The notes under the pieces are model-generated. The model was not told where the DNA came from. It saw only the letters and a program-made list of their open reading frames with translations, and made no database searches. A DNA stretch of 64,000 bases from Myroides fluvii (GTDB lineage: Bacteria > Bacteroidota > Bacteroidia > Flavobacteriales > Flavobacteriaceae). Position numbers and translations under genes: made by a program. The stretch covers positions 3,554,501 through 3,618,500 of the forward strand of contig NZ_CP039934.1 in assembly GCF_009792295.1 (NCBI RefSeq), in the 5' to 3' direction. Below, piece after piece: positions 43,630 to 52,277 of this stretch; position 1 is the stretch's first letter; the number at the start of each line of letters is the position of its first letter.

Positions 43630-43658
43630 GGTTAAAATAATATCTAAACTATATCAAG

Positions 43659-44177
43659 ATGAAATCAAAAGTCCTATCATTTATGCTACTTGCAGGTTGT
43701 TTAACACTCGTATCATGTGGTGAAAAATCGGCAAAACCTAGGTCAGAAGAAAGTGTAACAACGAATGAGCGAAAAGTAGAAACGGCAACTCCTAGCCCAT
43801 CGAGTTCAGCAAATGCGGCCAATGCACCTGCTTCTGAACGAATTGATTTAGTAAATAAAGGCAAAGGGCCAATCAAAACCTTGTTACTAGGTGATATTGA
43901 TCAAGCCATGGCAGCAAAAGGCCAAGAAGTATTCAAAACCATGTGTACGGCTTGTCATAAAACAGACAAGAAGTTTATTGGACCAGCGCCAAAAGGCATT
44001 TTAGAACGTCGTACGCCAGAATGGGTAATGAACATGATTTTAAATCCCGAAAATATGATTGAAAATGATCCATTAGCACAAGATTTACTTAAGGAATTTA
44101 ATGGTGCACCGATGGCGAACCAAAATCTTACAGAGGAAGAGGCTCGTGCCGTACTGGAATATTTTAGAACACTGTAA
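43659..44177 (+). CDS. Lipoprotein cytochrome c of the nos operon
   Basis: A 172-residue lipoprotein (signal ending GCLTLVSCGEKS), a low-complexity Ser/Ala linker and one class I cytochrome c domain. The haem site is CTACHKTDKKFIGPAPKGIL and the distal methionine is in NGAPMANQN. It is first in the operon, 17 bases before nosZ. It most likely carries electrons to N2O reductase in the periplasm. Confidence 0.88.
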   Translation: MKSKVLSFMLLAGCLTLVSCGEKSAKPRSEESVTTNERKVETATPSPSSSANAANAPASERIDLVNKGKGPIKTLLLGDIDQAMAAKGQEVFKTMCTACHKTDKKFIGPAPKGILERRTPEWVMNMILNPENMIENDPLAQDLLKEFNGAPMANQNLTEEEARAVLEYFRTL

Positions 44178-44194
44178 CCTTAATACCATCAAGT

Positions 44195-46153
44195 ATGAAA
44201 AAGTATATCACACTCAGTTTAGTGAGTTGTCTGGTTGGACTTACCTTCATCAGTTGCAACAAGTCCAAGCAAAATAATAAAGGAGCGCTTTCCTCCAATG
44301 CAGCGGAGAAAGTGTATGTAGCACCTGGAGAATACGACGAATATTATGGTTTCTTTTCAGGGGGATTTAGCGGCCAATTATCTGTATATGGATTGCCATC
44401 AGGGCGATTATTCAAAGTGATTCCCGTATTCTCTCAAGATCCAGAAAAAGGCTACGGCTATAGTGAAGAAACAAAACCCATGTTGATGACTTCTCATGGT
44501 TTTATTCCTTGGGATGATTCCCACCACCCGGATATTTCTCAAACCAATGGAGAATTAGACGGTCGATGGATTTTCATCAATGGAAATAATACACCGCGTA
44601 TTGCGCGTATCGATTTGGAAGATTTTAGCACAGCCGAGATCATTGAAATCCCAAATAGTGCGGGAAATCACAGCTCGTCTTTCGTAACAGAAAATACTGA
44701 ATATGTAGTGGCTGGAACCCGTTTTTCGGTTCCTATTCCACAACGCGATATTCCAATTAAAGAGTACAAAGGAAACTTTAAAGGAAGTTTATCCTTCATT
44801 AAAGTAGATCAACAATCAGGAGAAATGGATTTGGCCTTCCAGATTCAAATGCCTGGTTTCAACTATGACTTATCACACCCTGGGCGTGGTAAATCTCACG
44901 GATGGTTCTTCTTCACCACCTATAATACCGAAGAAGCACATAGTTTACTAGAAGTGAATGCCTCTCAAAACGACAAAGATTTTATTGCGGCAGTCAACTG
45001 GAAAAAAGCAGAAGAGTATATCAAAGCGGGAAAAGGAAAAAAAATGCCCGCGAAATATGCACATAATAAGTTTGACAATGCCACGCATATGGCCACGCAC
45101 ACCATGAAAGAGGAAGTGCTTATTTTAGATGCGAGTGAGTTTCCTGATTTAGTGTATTTATTACCTACGCCAAAATCACCCCATGGCTGTGATGTTGATC
45201 CATCAGGAGAATACATCATTGGAAATGGTAAACTTTCGGCCAACCTAACGGTACACTCTTTTACAAAAATGTTGGATGCCATCGAGAAAAAGAAATTTGA
45301 TGGAGAGGCTTATGGTCTTCCGATTTTAAAATTCGAGGATGTATTAGCTGGTGTAGTAGAACAACCGGGATTAGGTCCGTTACACACTGAATTTGATGGC
45401 AAGGGGAATGCCTATACCACCTTCTTTATATCTTCGGAAGTAGTAAAATGGAAATTGGGCACTTGGGAAATCATTGACCGTAAACCAACCTTCTATTCTG
45501 TTGGACACTTGATGATTCCTGGAGGAAACTCAAGAAAACCAGATGGAAAATACTTGGTTGCCATGAACAAAATTACCAAAGACCGCTATTTGCCTGTAGG
45601 TCCAGACTTGAACCACTCGGCTCAGCTCTATGATATTTCAGGGGATAAGATGGAGTTATTACTTGACTTCCCGACCATTGGAGAACCGCATTATGCGGCC
45701 GCCATTAAAGCGGACAAGATCAAGGATAAGGCCCGACAGATTTATAAGCTAGATGAAAATAAACACCCCTACGCAGCTAAATCACCTGCCGAAACAAAAG
45801 TAACGCGAAACGGAAAAGAGGTACACATTTACATGACGATGATTCGCAGTCACTTTACCCCAGATAATATTGAGGGAATTAAAGTGGGCGATAAAGTGTA
45901 TTTCCACGTGACCAACTTAGAGCAAGATTTTGACGTACCCCACGGAATCAGCATGTTAGGTGCCAATACAGCTGAACTCTTAGTTACTCCTGGAAAAACA
46001 GAAACTTTTGTATGGGAACCAAAACAAGTTGGGGTTTGGCCTTTTTACTGTACGGATTTCTGTTCGGCTCTGCATCAAGAAATGCAAGGTTATGTGCGCG
46101 TATCTCCTGCAGATTCAACACTTCCGCTTTCGTGGTCTTTAGATGATGAATAA
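44195..46153 (+). CDS. nosZ: Nitrous-oxide reductase, Sec/lipoprotein-exported (clade II type)
   Basis: Reduces N2O to N2 in the periplasm. The 652-residue protein starts with a lipoprotein-type signal (LVSCLVGLTFISCNKSK) without twin arginines, as in clade II NosZ. The seven-bladed propeller with CuZ-site histidines includes DSHHPDISQTNGELDGRW and NATHMATHTMKEE. The C-terminal cupredoxin has the CuA motif FYCTDFCSALHQEMQGYV. It is flanked by the nos cytochrome and accessory genes. A hairpin follows its stop. Confidence 0.95.
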   Translation: MKKYITLSLVSCLVGLTFISCNKSKQNNKGALSSNAAEKVYVAPGEYDEYYGFFSGGFSGQLSVYGLPSGRLFKVIPVFSQDPEKGYGYSEETKPMLMTSHGFIPWDDSHHPDISQTNGELDGRWIFINGNNTPRIARIDLEDFSTAEIIEIPNSAGNHSSSFVTENTEYVVAGTRFSVPIPQRDIPIKEYKGNFKGSLSFIKVDQQSGEMDLAFQIQMPGFNYDLSHPGRGKSHGWFFFTTYNTEEAHSLLEVNASQNDKDFIAAVNWKKAEEYIKAGKGKKMPAKYAHNKFDNATHMATHTMKEEVLILDASEFPDLVYLLPTPKSPHGCDVDPSGEYIIGNGKLSANLTVHSFTKMLDAIEKKKFDGEAYGLPILKFEDVLAGVVEQPGLGPLHTEFDGKGNAYTTFFISSEVVKWKLGTWEIIDRKPTFYSVGHLMIPGGNSRKPDGKYLVAMNKITKDRYLPVGPDLNHSAQLYDISGDKMELLLDFPTIGEPHYAAAIKADKIKDKARQIYKLDENKHPYAAKSPAETKVTRNGKEVHIYMTMIRSHFTPDNIEGIKVGDKVYFHVTNLEQDFDVPHGISMLGANTAELLVTPGKTETFVWEPKQVGVWPFYCTDFCSALHQEMQGYVRVSPADSTLPLSWSLDDE

Positions 46154-46190
46154 CAAGTTATACAAAGCCGCTTTTTAATTTTAATTCACA

Positions 46191-46220
46191 AAAGGACAGG
46201 CGTAAAACCCTGTCCTTTTT
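46191..46220 (+). terminator. Intra-operon hairpin after nosZ
   Basis: A perfect 10-bp stem AAAGGACAGG / CCTGTCCTTT followed by TT. It may attenuate or terminate between nosZ and the accessory genes, or protect the nosZ mRNA 3' end. Confidence 0.7.
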
Positions 46221-46232
46221 AAAAAGAAAAAC

Positions 46233-46841
46233 ATGAAAAAATCCTCTATTTTAATGATAGTGGGGGCTGGTTTACTCTTATCCCTATTCTATTTTCCGCT
46301 ATGGAACATTGAACTTGGAGCTCCACAATATCCAATTCCCTTGGGAATGAATATTTATATTGATGGGATTAAAGGTGTAGGAGAATTTGACCTTCAAAAC
46401 ATTGATGGTTTGAATCATTATATTGGAATGAAAACCATCCCCAAACCTGAGCAAATGTGGGAATTTACCGTTTTCCCTCTTGTCGTGGCTTCCATGGCTA
46501 TCCTCGGTATTGCCCTGGGTATTGGAGGATACTTCAATAAAGTAAAACCCTCTTTCTTTTTGGTTTGGCTTATTGTAATGGCTCTTTTAGGAATTGCAGG
46601 TATGTATGATTTTAACCTTTGGCTCATCGATTATGGCAGTGATTTAGATCCCCACGCCATCATGAAAATGGTAGATGCCCAAGGAAATCCCTTAACCTAT
46701 GAGCCTCCCCTATTTGGGCATCGCAAAATTCTAAATTTTGATGCTTATTCTTATCCTCATCTTGGGGCTTACCTGATGGGATTGGGATTGTTGCTGACCT
46801 TCCTAGCTTTTGTGCTGGGAACTAAATCTAAAAAACAATAA
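46233..46841 (+). CDS. Four-helix membrane protein of the nos operon
   Basis: A 202-residue protein with helices near residues 5-25, 80-102, 108-128 and 175-197. The first loop faces the periplasm (LGAPQYPIPLGMNIYIDGIK). It has no cofactor motif. Proteins of this form occur between nosZ and the maturation genes in Bacteroidota. It may play the role of NosB of other clade II clusters, but I cannot confirm homology. One base separates it from nosL. Confidence 0.7.
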   Translation: MKKSSILMIVGAGLLLSLFYFPLWNIELGAPQYPIPLGMNIYIDGIKGVGEFDLQNIDGLNHYIGMKTIPKPEQMWEFTVFPLVVASMAILGIALGIGGYFNKVKPSFFLVWLIVMALLGIAGMYDFNLWLIDYGSDLDPHAIMKMVDAQGNPLTYEPPLFGHRKILNFDAYSYPHLGAYLMGLGLLLTFLAFVLGTKSKKQ

Positions 46842-46842
46842 T

Positions 46843-47280
46843 ATGAAACCATTCGCTTATTTTCTCCTTCTTGTACTTTTTGTTTCTTGTACCGTAAAAG
46901 TACAACCCATTGACTATGGCACGGATGATTGTGACTTTTGTAAAATGGGAATTGTCGATACTAAACACGCCGCTCAATTGGTCACCACCAAAGGCAAAAA
47001 TTATAAGTTCGATGCCATCGAATGTATGTTGCATTATATCGAACAACAAAATCAACCCCTTACCGTATATCAGCATCTTTTGGTTGCCGATTTACTCAAC
47101 CCTGGGGTGTTGATTCCAGCAGAGCAAGCTCATTTCATCATCTCTAAAAATATTCCGAGTCCGATGGGTGCCTTTTTATCTGCTACTAAAACCAAGGAAC
47201 AAACCGCCAAGCTAATTGAAGAATATACCGGCGAACACTATACATTCGCTGCACTTCGTCAACAATTGTCTCATCATTAA
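46843..47280 (+). CDS. nosL: NosL copper chaperone lipoprotein
   Basis: A 145-residue lipoprotein (signal FLLLVLFVSCTVK) with the NosL copper-binding start DDCDFCKMGIVD. It delivers Cu(I) for the CuZ centre of NosZ. The start at ATG 46843 gives the lipoprotein signal. An upstream frame from 46810 lacks one. Conserved pieces FDAIECMLHY and SPMGAFLSA are present. Confidence 0.88.
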   Translation: MKPFAYFLLLVLFVSCTVKVQPIDYGTDDCDFCKMGIVDTKHAAQLVTTKGKNYKFDAIECMLHYIEQQNQPLTVYQHLLVADLLNPGVLIPAEQAHFIISKNIPSPMGAFLSATKTKEQTAKLIEEYTGEHYTFAALRQQLSHH

Positions 47281-47311
47281 TTCTTACAAGCCCTCTAATC
47301 CCTTTACTTTT

Positions 47312-48565
47312 ATGAAAAACACACTTAAAATTATATGCAGTATTATTTTACTTGTACATGGATGGGGAACAAGTGCTAAAACCATTACTGTTCATCCGAA
47401 AGGGACGGTAAACACCATTAAAAAGGCGATTGCCCTGGCGGAGGACTATGATCTGATTCTCGTAGAAGCTGGTACCTACAAAGAAACGGATATCCACATT
47501 ACGAAACCCCTTACACTACTCAGCAAAAATGCGATTGTAGATGGCGAAAACAAAGGAGAAATCTTTGTCATTCAAGCGGATTATGTAACCATCAAAGATT
47601 TTACGATTATCAATGTTGGAACGAGTTACATCAAAGACTATGCAGCCATTCGCGTACGAGAAAGCAAACACTTTATCATTGAAAATAATACCATCAAAGA
47701 TTTATTCTTTGGTATTTATCTTGAAAAATCAAAAGAGGGCAAAGTATTATCCAACAAAATTTACGGCAAAGCTAAGAGTGAGTTTAATTCAGGGAATGGA
47801 ATTCAACTCTGGTATTGCAACAACATCGAAATTAAAAACAATTATGTAGAACGAGTTCGAGATGGAATTTACTTAGAGTTTTCTAATTTTTGTACCATAC
47901 ACAACAACATCAGTAAAAACAATGTTCGTTATGGACTACACTTTATGTTTTCTAACCATGATGTGGTTACGAATTGTTCTTATACCAACAATGGAGCTGG
48001 TGTAGCAATTATGTTTTCTAAATCCATGAAGATGAGTCACAATGTATTTAGTGACAACTGGGGATCTGCCGCCTATGGTGTACTGCTCAAAGAGGTCAAT
48101 GACACGGAAATAAGCTACAATGTATTTAAAAATAATACGACGGCTATTAACATTGAAGGATCGAATCGCATACAATATACCCACAATGATTTTATCAGCA
48201 ATGGATGGGCATTAAACTCAAGAGGGGCGAATTATCAGAACCTCGTGAATCACAATAATTTTTTAAATAACTCTTTTGACTTACTCTATCAGGGACAGCT
48301 CAACCAGAATAATTTTGATTCGAATTACTGGAGTAATTACACGGGCTATGACTTAGATAAGGATGGAATTGGCGATGTTCCCTATCGCCCGATTAAGCTC
48401 TTCTCCTACATTGTCAACAAAACGCCTGAGTCGATTATTTTTCTCCGTAGTCTATTTGTGGATATCATCGATTTCTCAGAGAAAGTATCTCCTGTATTTA
48501 CGCCAGATAATTTAGTAGACAACCAACCTTTCATCAAACAAATTCAACATGATAACAATAACTAA
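47312..48565 (+). CDS. nosD: NosD periplasmic maturation protein
   Basis: A 417-residue exported protein (signal LKIICSIILLVHGWGTSAK) made of right-handed parallel beta-helix (CASH) repeats with N-rich turns (IENNTIKDLFFGIYLEKSK, HNNISKNNVRYGLHFMFSNH). It works with NosF and NosY in CuZ assembly. The start at 47312 gives a clean signal peptide. The end overlaps nosF by 17 bases. Confidence 0.9.
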   Translation: MKNTLKIICSIILLVHGWGTSAKTITVHPKGTVNTIKKAIALAEDYDLILVEAGTYKETDIHITKPLTLLSKNAIVDGENKGEIFVIQADYVTIKDFTIINVGTSYIKDYAAIRVRESKHFIIENNTIKDLFFGIYLEKSKEGKVLSNKIYGKAKSEFNSGNGIQLWYCNNIEIKNNYVERVRDGIYLEFSNFCTIHNNISKNNVRYGLHFMFSNHDVVTNCSYTNNGAGVAIMFSKSMKMSHNVFSDNWGSAAYGVLLKEVNDTEISYNVFKNNTTAINIEGSNRIQYTHNDFISNGWALNSRGANYQNLVNHNNFLNNSFDLLYQGQLNQNNFDSNYWSNYTGYDLDKDGIGDVPYRPIKLFSYIVNKTPESIIFLRSLFVDIIDFSEKVSPVFTPDNLVDNQPFIKQIQHDNNN

Positions 48566-49247
48566 TTTACATAAGAGATTTGCAGATAACCAAGTACTTC
48601 AAGGGGTTGACCTCACTATTGACCAAGGGGTATTGGCTATTTTGGGTCCGAATGGAAGTGGTAAAACAACCTTGAACAAATGTATTCTATCGATGGTTTA
48701 TCCCGATCAAGGAACGATTGAAATTAAAGGCCAAAATATAGAAAATCAATGGAAATATAGAAAAGACATCGACTATTTGCCTCAAATTGCCAATTTTCCA
48801 AACAACATTACCGTCATCGAACTTATTCAGATGATCAAAGATTTAAGGGAGGATAAAGAAAAAGACCACCAACCCTTGGTTGAGCTTTTTAAACTCACGC
48901 CTTTTCTAAACAAAAAACTCAATAAGTTATCAGGAGGAACTAAACAAAAGGTAAACCTCTTGTTGACGTTTATGTTTGACAATCCTATTCTGATTCTCGA
49001 TGAACCTACAACAGGATTGGATCCAGCAGCTATGATTACCTTGAAGCAGCTCATCCTCAAGGAAAAACAAAAGGGAAAAACGATTCTAGTTACTTCTCAT
49101 ATTATGAGTTTCGTTGAAGAAATATCCGATCAAATTATTTTTATTCTCGAAGGGAAAATATACTTCAAAGGTACGATTGAACAGCTAAAAGAATCTACTC
49201 AGCAAGATACTTTTGAACATGCTATTGCTAATCTTTTAATCGATTAA
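48549..49247 (+). CDS. nosF: NosF ABC transporter ATPase
   Basis: A 232-residue ATPase with Walker A GPNGSGKTT, signature LSGGTKQK, Walker B LILDEPTTGLD and the switch histidine in LVTSHIMS. It powers the NosDFY complex for copper-centre assembly. It overlaps nosD and is separated from nosY by one base. Confidence 0.92.
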   Translation: MITITNLHKRFADNQVLQGVDLTIDQGVLAILGPNGSGKTTLNKCILSMVYPDQGTIEIKGQNIENQWKYRKDIDYLPQIANFPNNITVIELIQMIKDLREDKEKDHQPLVELFKLTPFLNKKLNKLSGGTKQKVNLLLTFMFDNPILILDEPTTGLDPAAMITLKQLILKEKQKGKTILVTSHIMSFVEEISDQIIFILEGKIYFKGTIEQLKESTQQDTFEHAIANLLID

Positions 49248-49248
49248 T

Positions 49249-50031
49249 ATGCTTAAAATTCTAAAATATAGTTGTTATGACTTAATGCGCAGTAGATGGA
49301 GCTACTTCTATTTAGGCTTCTACTTGCTCTTGGGCTTCGTCTTGTTATTTTTGAATCACGATATTGGCAAGGCCATTATTACTTTAATGAATATCATTAT
49401 TGTGCTCGTGCCGCTCATCAGTACGATTTTTGGCATCATGTACTACTATGATTCCAAGGAATTTACAGAACTTCTATTAGCATTACCTGTAAAGCGCTCC
49501 GCTATCTTTATTGGACAATACCTCGGTGTTGCCTTATCTTTATCGATGAGTTTATTAATCGGTTTGGGTATTCCCTTTATCTGTTATGGTCTGTTTGAAT
49601 CGGATATCATCTTTGAGTTTCTCTCCCTTTTAGGCATAGGTGCTTTCTTGACTTTTATCTTTAGTGCACTGGCGTATAACCTAGGGTTGAGAAATGAAAA
49701 CAAAATCAAAGGATTTGGCCTAGCCATCCTCTTGTGGTTGTTTTTAGCGGTAATCTACGATGGTATTTTCTTGAGTATCTTAATGGTTTTTGGCGATTAT
49801 CCTTTAGAGAATATTGCGCTAATTGGAACCATCCTCAATCCCATTGACTTATCGCGTATTCTGATTCTACTCAAACTCGATATCTCTGCCTTATTGGGCT
49901 ATACAGGGGCCGTATTTAAAAAATTCTTCGGTAGCAGTGCTGGGAGTCTTATTTCATTTTTACTCTTGTCCCTTTGGACCCTACTTCCTATTCTATTGAT
50001 TTATGTAACGGGGAAAAAGAAAAACTTTTAA
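49249..50031 (+). CDS. nosY: NosY ABC transporter permease
   Basis: A 260-residue permease with six hydrophobic segments (FYLLLGFVLLFL, LMNIIIVLVPLISTIFG, LLSLWTLLPILLIYV among them) and the ABC-2 type conserved stretch KEFTELLLALPVKRSAIFIG. It is the last nos gene. It is immediately followed by the 8-bp minisatellite, with no recognisable terminator. Confidence 0.9.
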   Translation: MLKILKYSCYDLMRSRWSYFYLGFYLLLGFVLLFLNHDIGKAIITLMNIIIVLVPLISTIFGIMYYYDSKEFTELLLALPVKRSAIFIGQYLGVALSLSMSLLIGLGIPFICYGLFESDIIFEFLSLLGIGAFLTFIFSALAYNLGLRNENKIKGFGLAILLWLFLAVIYDGIFLSILMVFGDYPLENIALIGTILNPIDLSRILILLKLDISALLGYTGAVFKKFFGSSAGSLISFLLLSLWTLLPILLIYVTGKKKNF

Positions 50032-50044
50032 AGGGGAGGTTGGT

Positions 50045-50680
50045 TGTTCGTTGTTGGTGGTGAGAGGATGAGGTGATGAGATGATGAGGTGGTGAGGTGA
50101 TGAGGTGGTGAGATGGTGAGGTGGTGAGATGATGAGGTGGTGAGATGATGAGGTGGTGAGGTGATGAGGTGGTGAGAGGATGAGGTGGTGAGGTGGTGAG
50201 GTGATGAGGTGGTGAGGTGGTGAGAGGATGAGGTGGTGAGAGGATGAGGTGGTGAGATGATGAGAGGATGAGAGGATGAGAAAATAAGAGGATGAGGTGA
50301 TGAGCGGATGAGGTGATAAGAGGATGAGGTGGTGAGAGGATGAGGTGGTGAGGTGATGAGGTGATGAGGTGGTGAGATGATAAGGTGGTGAGATGATGAG
50401 GTGGTGAGATGATAAGGTGGTGAGATGATAAGGTGGTGAGATGATGAGGTGATGAGGTGGTGAGAGGATGAGGTGATGAGGTGATGAGCGGATGAGGTGA
50501 TGAGGTGATGAGGTGGTGAGATGATGAGGTGGTGAGATGATGAGGTGATGAGGTGATGAGAGGATGAGGTGATGAGGTGATGAGGTGATGAGATGGTGAG
50601 ATGATGAGGTGGTGAGATGATGAGGTGGTGAGAGGATGAGAAAATAAGAGGATGAGGTGGTGAGGTAGTGAGGTGGTGAG
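50045..50680. repeat. 8-bp minisatellite
   Basis: About 80 tandem octamers of the type GATGAGGT / GGTGAGAT / GGTGAGAG / GATGAGCG. Stop-free reading frames on the minus strand through it (SPHHLTTS-type) are artefacts. Confidence 0.95.
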
Positions 50681-50822
50681 GCTGTAAACCGTAAACCGTA
50701 AACTGTAAACCGTAAACTGTAAACCGTAAACTGTAAACCGTAAACCGTAAACCGTAAACCGTAAACTGTAAACCGTAAACTGTAAACCGTAAACTGTAAA
50801 CTGTAAACTGTAAACCGTACCC
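50681..50822. repeat. Heptamer tandem repeat tract (GTAAACC/GTAAACT)
   Basis: About 20 tandem heptamers between the minisatellite and the Crp/Fnr gene. It belongs to the same 7-bp family as the tracts at 17.6 and 63.1 kb. Confidence 0.92.
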
Positions 50823-50839
50823 CGTACCCCATACATAAC

Positions 50840-51430
50840 CTAAAAAAACAATTTCCCTTTTTTGATTCGAATTTGTTGTTTCACTTCAATCTCTTTGATG
50901 GTTCGAATGACGGTTTCCACGCGCAGACCAGTCATATCTGCAATTTGTTGTCTAGTCAAGTCAACCTGATATTCCTTTTGATTGCCGTTGCTTTGGTCTT
51001 TTATGTAATTGAGTAGCGTTAAAATGCGCTTTTCTGAATCATTAGAAGAGATCTCAGGTGCCATAATCGACTTATAGTACAAACGAGAAGAAAGGGCTTT
51101 AAGCATGTCAAAACAGCTCGTCTTTTCATTTTCTAACAACCAATAGAAGTCAGTTTTGCTAATCAACAACATACGTGTAGGTTGGAGCGTAACTGCATTG
51201 GCAGGATAATTCACCGAACAAAATAACGGTGGTTCACCAAAACTTTCTCCATCAGCAAACAGCCCTTGGATGAATTCCTTACCATCTTCATTGTAATTGT
51301 TCATTTTGACCTTTCCCTGTACAATTTGGTAGTAGTATCGCGGCTCTTCTCCTTGAGAAAAAATGGTTTCATTCTTGTCAAATTCTTTGATAAAACCTTG
51401 ATAACGAAGTAAAATACTTGGATCGATCAT
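50840..51430 (-). CDS. Crp/Fnr-family transcriptional regulator
   Basis: A 196-residue regulator. The N-terminal cyclic-nucleotide-like beta-roll (YYQIVQGKVKMNNYNEDG, GESFGEPPLF) lacks the N-terminal cysteine cluster of Fnr. The C-terminal winged helix has recognition helix DMTGLRVETVIRTIKEIE, where E and R match Fnr/Crp DNA contacts. Its gene converges with the nos operon, and a TGAT-N4-ATCA box lies before that operon. It is therefore a good candidate nos/cco regulator, perhaps NO- or haem-responsive (DNR-like). That is inference. Confidence 0.85.
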   Translation of the reverse strand: MIDPSILLRYQGFIKEFDKNETIFSQGEEPRYYYQIVQGKVKMNNYNEDGKEFIQGLFADGESFGEPPLFCSVNYPANAVTLQPTRMLLISKTDFYWLLENEKTSCFDMLKALSSRLYYKSIMAPEISSNDSEKRILTLLNYIKDQSNGNQKEYQVDLTRQQIADMTGLRVETVIRTIKEIEVKQQIRIKKGKLFF

Positions 51431-51528
51431 AGTAAAGCAGTATTGAATATAAATACTACTAAATTTACAACTAATTTCAGGGATAATGACAAAAAAAGAG
51501 CGGTAATGGGATTATCGCTCTTTTCTAT

Positions 51529-52068
51529 TTATTTTATCCTTTCAAAGGATGCTTGATCCAATCGATACCAATGATGAGGTTCACCGTCTAAATCAAAGGT
51601 TTCTATACGCGTAAATCCCAGTTTGGTCAAAATCTTATTTGAACCGTCATTGTCGCAATCTGCCATGGCAAATACCTCCTCAAAGCCCAACTGATTGAAT
51701 CCGTAATCCAAACAAGCCATCGCTGCTTCGGTAGCAATGCCCATGCCCCAATACTTCTGGCGCAAACGATAGCCTAAATCGTGATAATTGACGTGGTTAT
51801 TCGTCAGATCTGTAACAAATTTAAATCCCGTCCATCCAATAAAATCACCTGTTTTTTTATCTACCATCGCCCAACGTCCAATGCCATTATCCTTATATTG
51901 TTGGCGAATAAAATCAAGGACACCAACTACCTCTTCTCTACTCTGCACGGGGTGTTTGCCCAAATATTGATGTACTTCTGGATTGGAGTCCAAATCGAAC
52001 ATTCCCGCTACATCCGTAGGTAGTAGTTCTCGAATAAACAATCGCGGAGTTTCTATTATATGCTCCAT
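51529..52068 (-). CDS. GNAT acetyltransferase (RimJ/RimL-like)
   Basis: A 179-residue N-acetyltransferase. TPRLFIRELLPTDVAGMFDL is the typical N-terminus. GYRLRQKYWGMGIATEAAM is the acetyl-CoA loop (Q/R-x-x-G-x-G/A) and SNKILTKLGFTRIETF the C-terminal strand. It probably acetylates a protein N-terminus or a small amine. The substrate is not predictable. It is a single gene. Confidence 0.88.
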   Translation of the reverse strand: MEHIIETPRLFIRELLPTDVAGMFDLDSNPEVHQYLGKHPVQSREEVVGVLDFIRQQYKDNGIGRWAMVDKKTGDFIGWTGFKFVTDLTNNHVNYHDLGYRLRQKYWGMGIATEAAMACLDYGFNQLGFEEVFAMADCDNDGSNKILTKLGFTRIETFDLDGEPHHWYRLDQASFERIK

Positions 52069-52214
52069 ATTCTTTGATTTTTAAAATTATTATGACTCGT
52101 TGCCTTACATCACAAGGAATTAACGAGGTAAATCCACAACAAAAATACAACAAAAAAGAAAGGTAAGGGAGGGGGGGATAGTTAGCGGTTTACAGTTAGC
52201 AGTTAACTGTTAAA

Positions 52215-52275
52215 ATTCTCGATTAAAGAACAATTTGACTCTTCAGATGATTTCAACCGATAACCGATAACGGTT
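52215..52275. repeat. Dispersed repeat R5, copy 1
   Basis: TTCTCGATTAAAGAACAATT ... CTCTTCAGATGATTTCAACC ... GATAACCGATAACGG. Other copies are at 53233, 53456 and 63439 (partial), with inverted relatives near 43311 and 43418. Confidence 0.7.
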
Positions 52276-52277
52276 CA

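Larger units (their letters stand above)
42802..43658. repeat. Intergenic repeat stretch with nos promoter region at its end
   Basis: It contains 17-bp tandem units (GTAACGTAGTGAAAATC, 43015-43075), two tandem 41/42-bp units (43076-43160), GTTGATTGTTGTTT runs, and doubled AGGCATTTGTTCTTTAATCG blocks. The last 80 bases hold the nos control sites. No gene is supported. Confidence 0.75.

Noticed and set aside
49988..50836. Two long overlapping minus-strand frames (~280 codons each) encoding SPHHLTTS/FTVYGL-type repeats
   Set aside because: They are stop-free readings of the 8-bp and 7-bp tandem repeats in more than one frame. They have no start context and overlap nosY.
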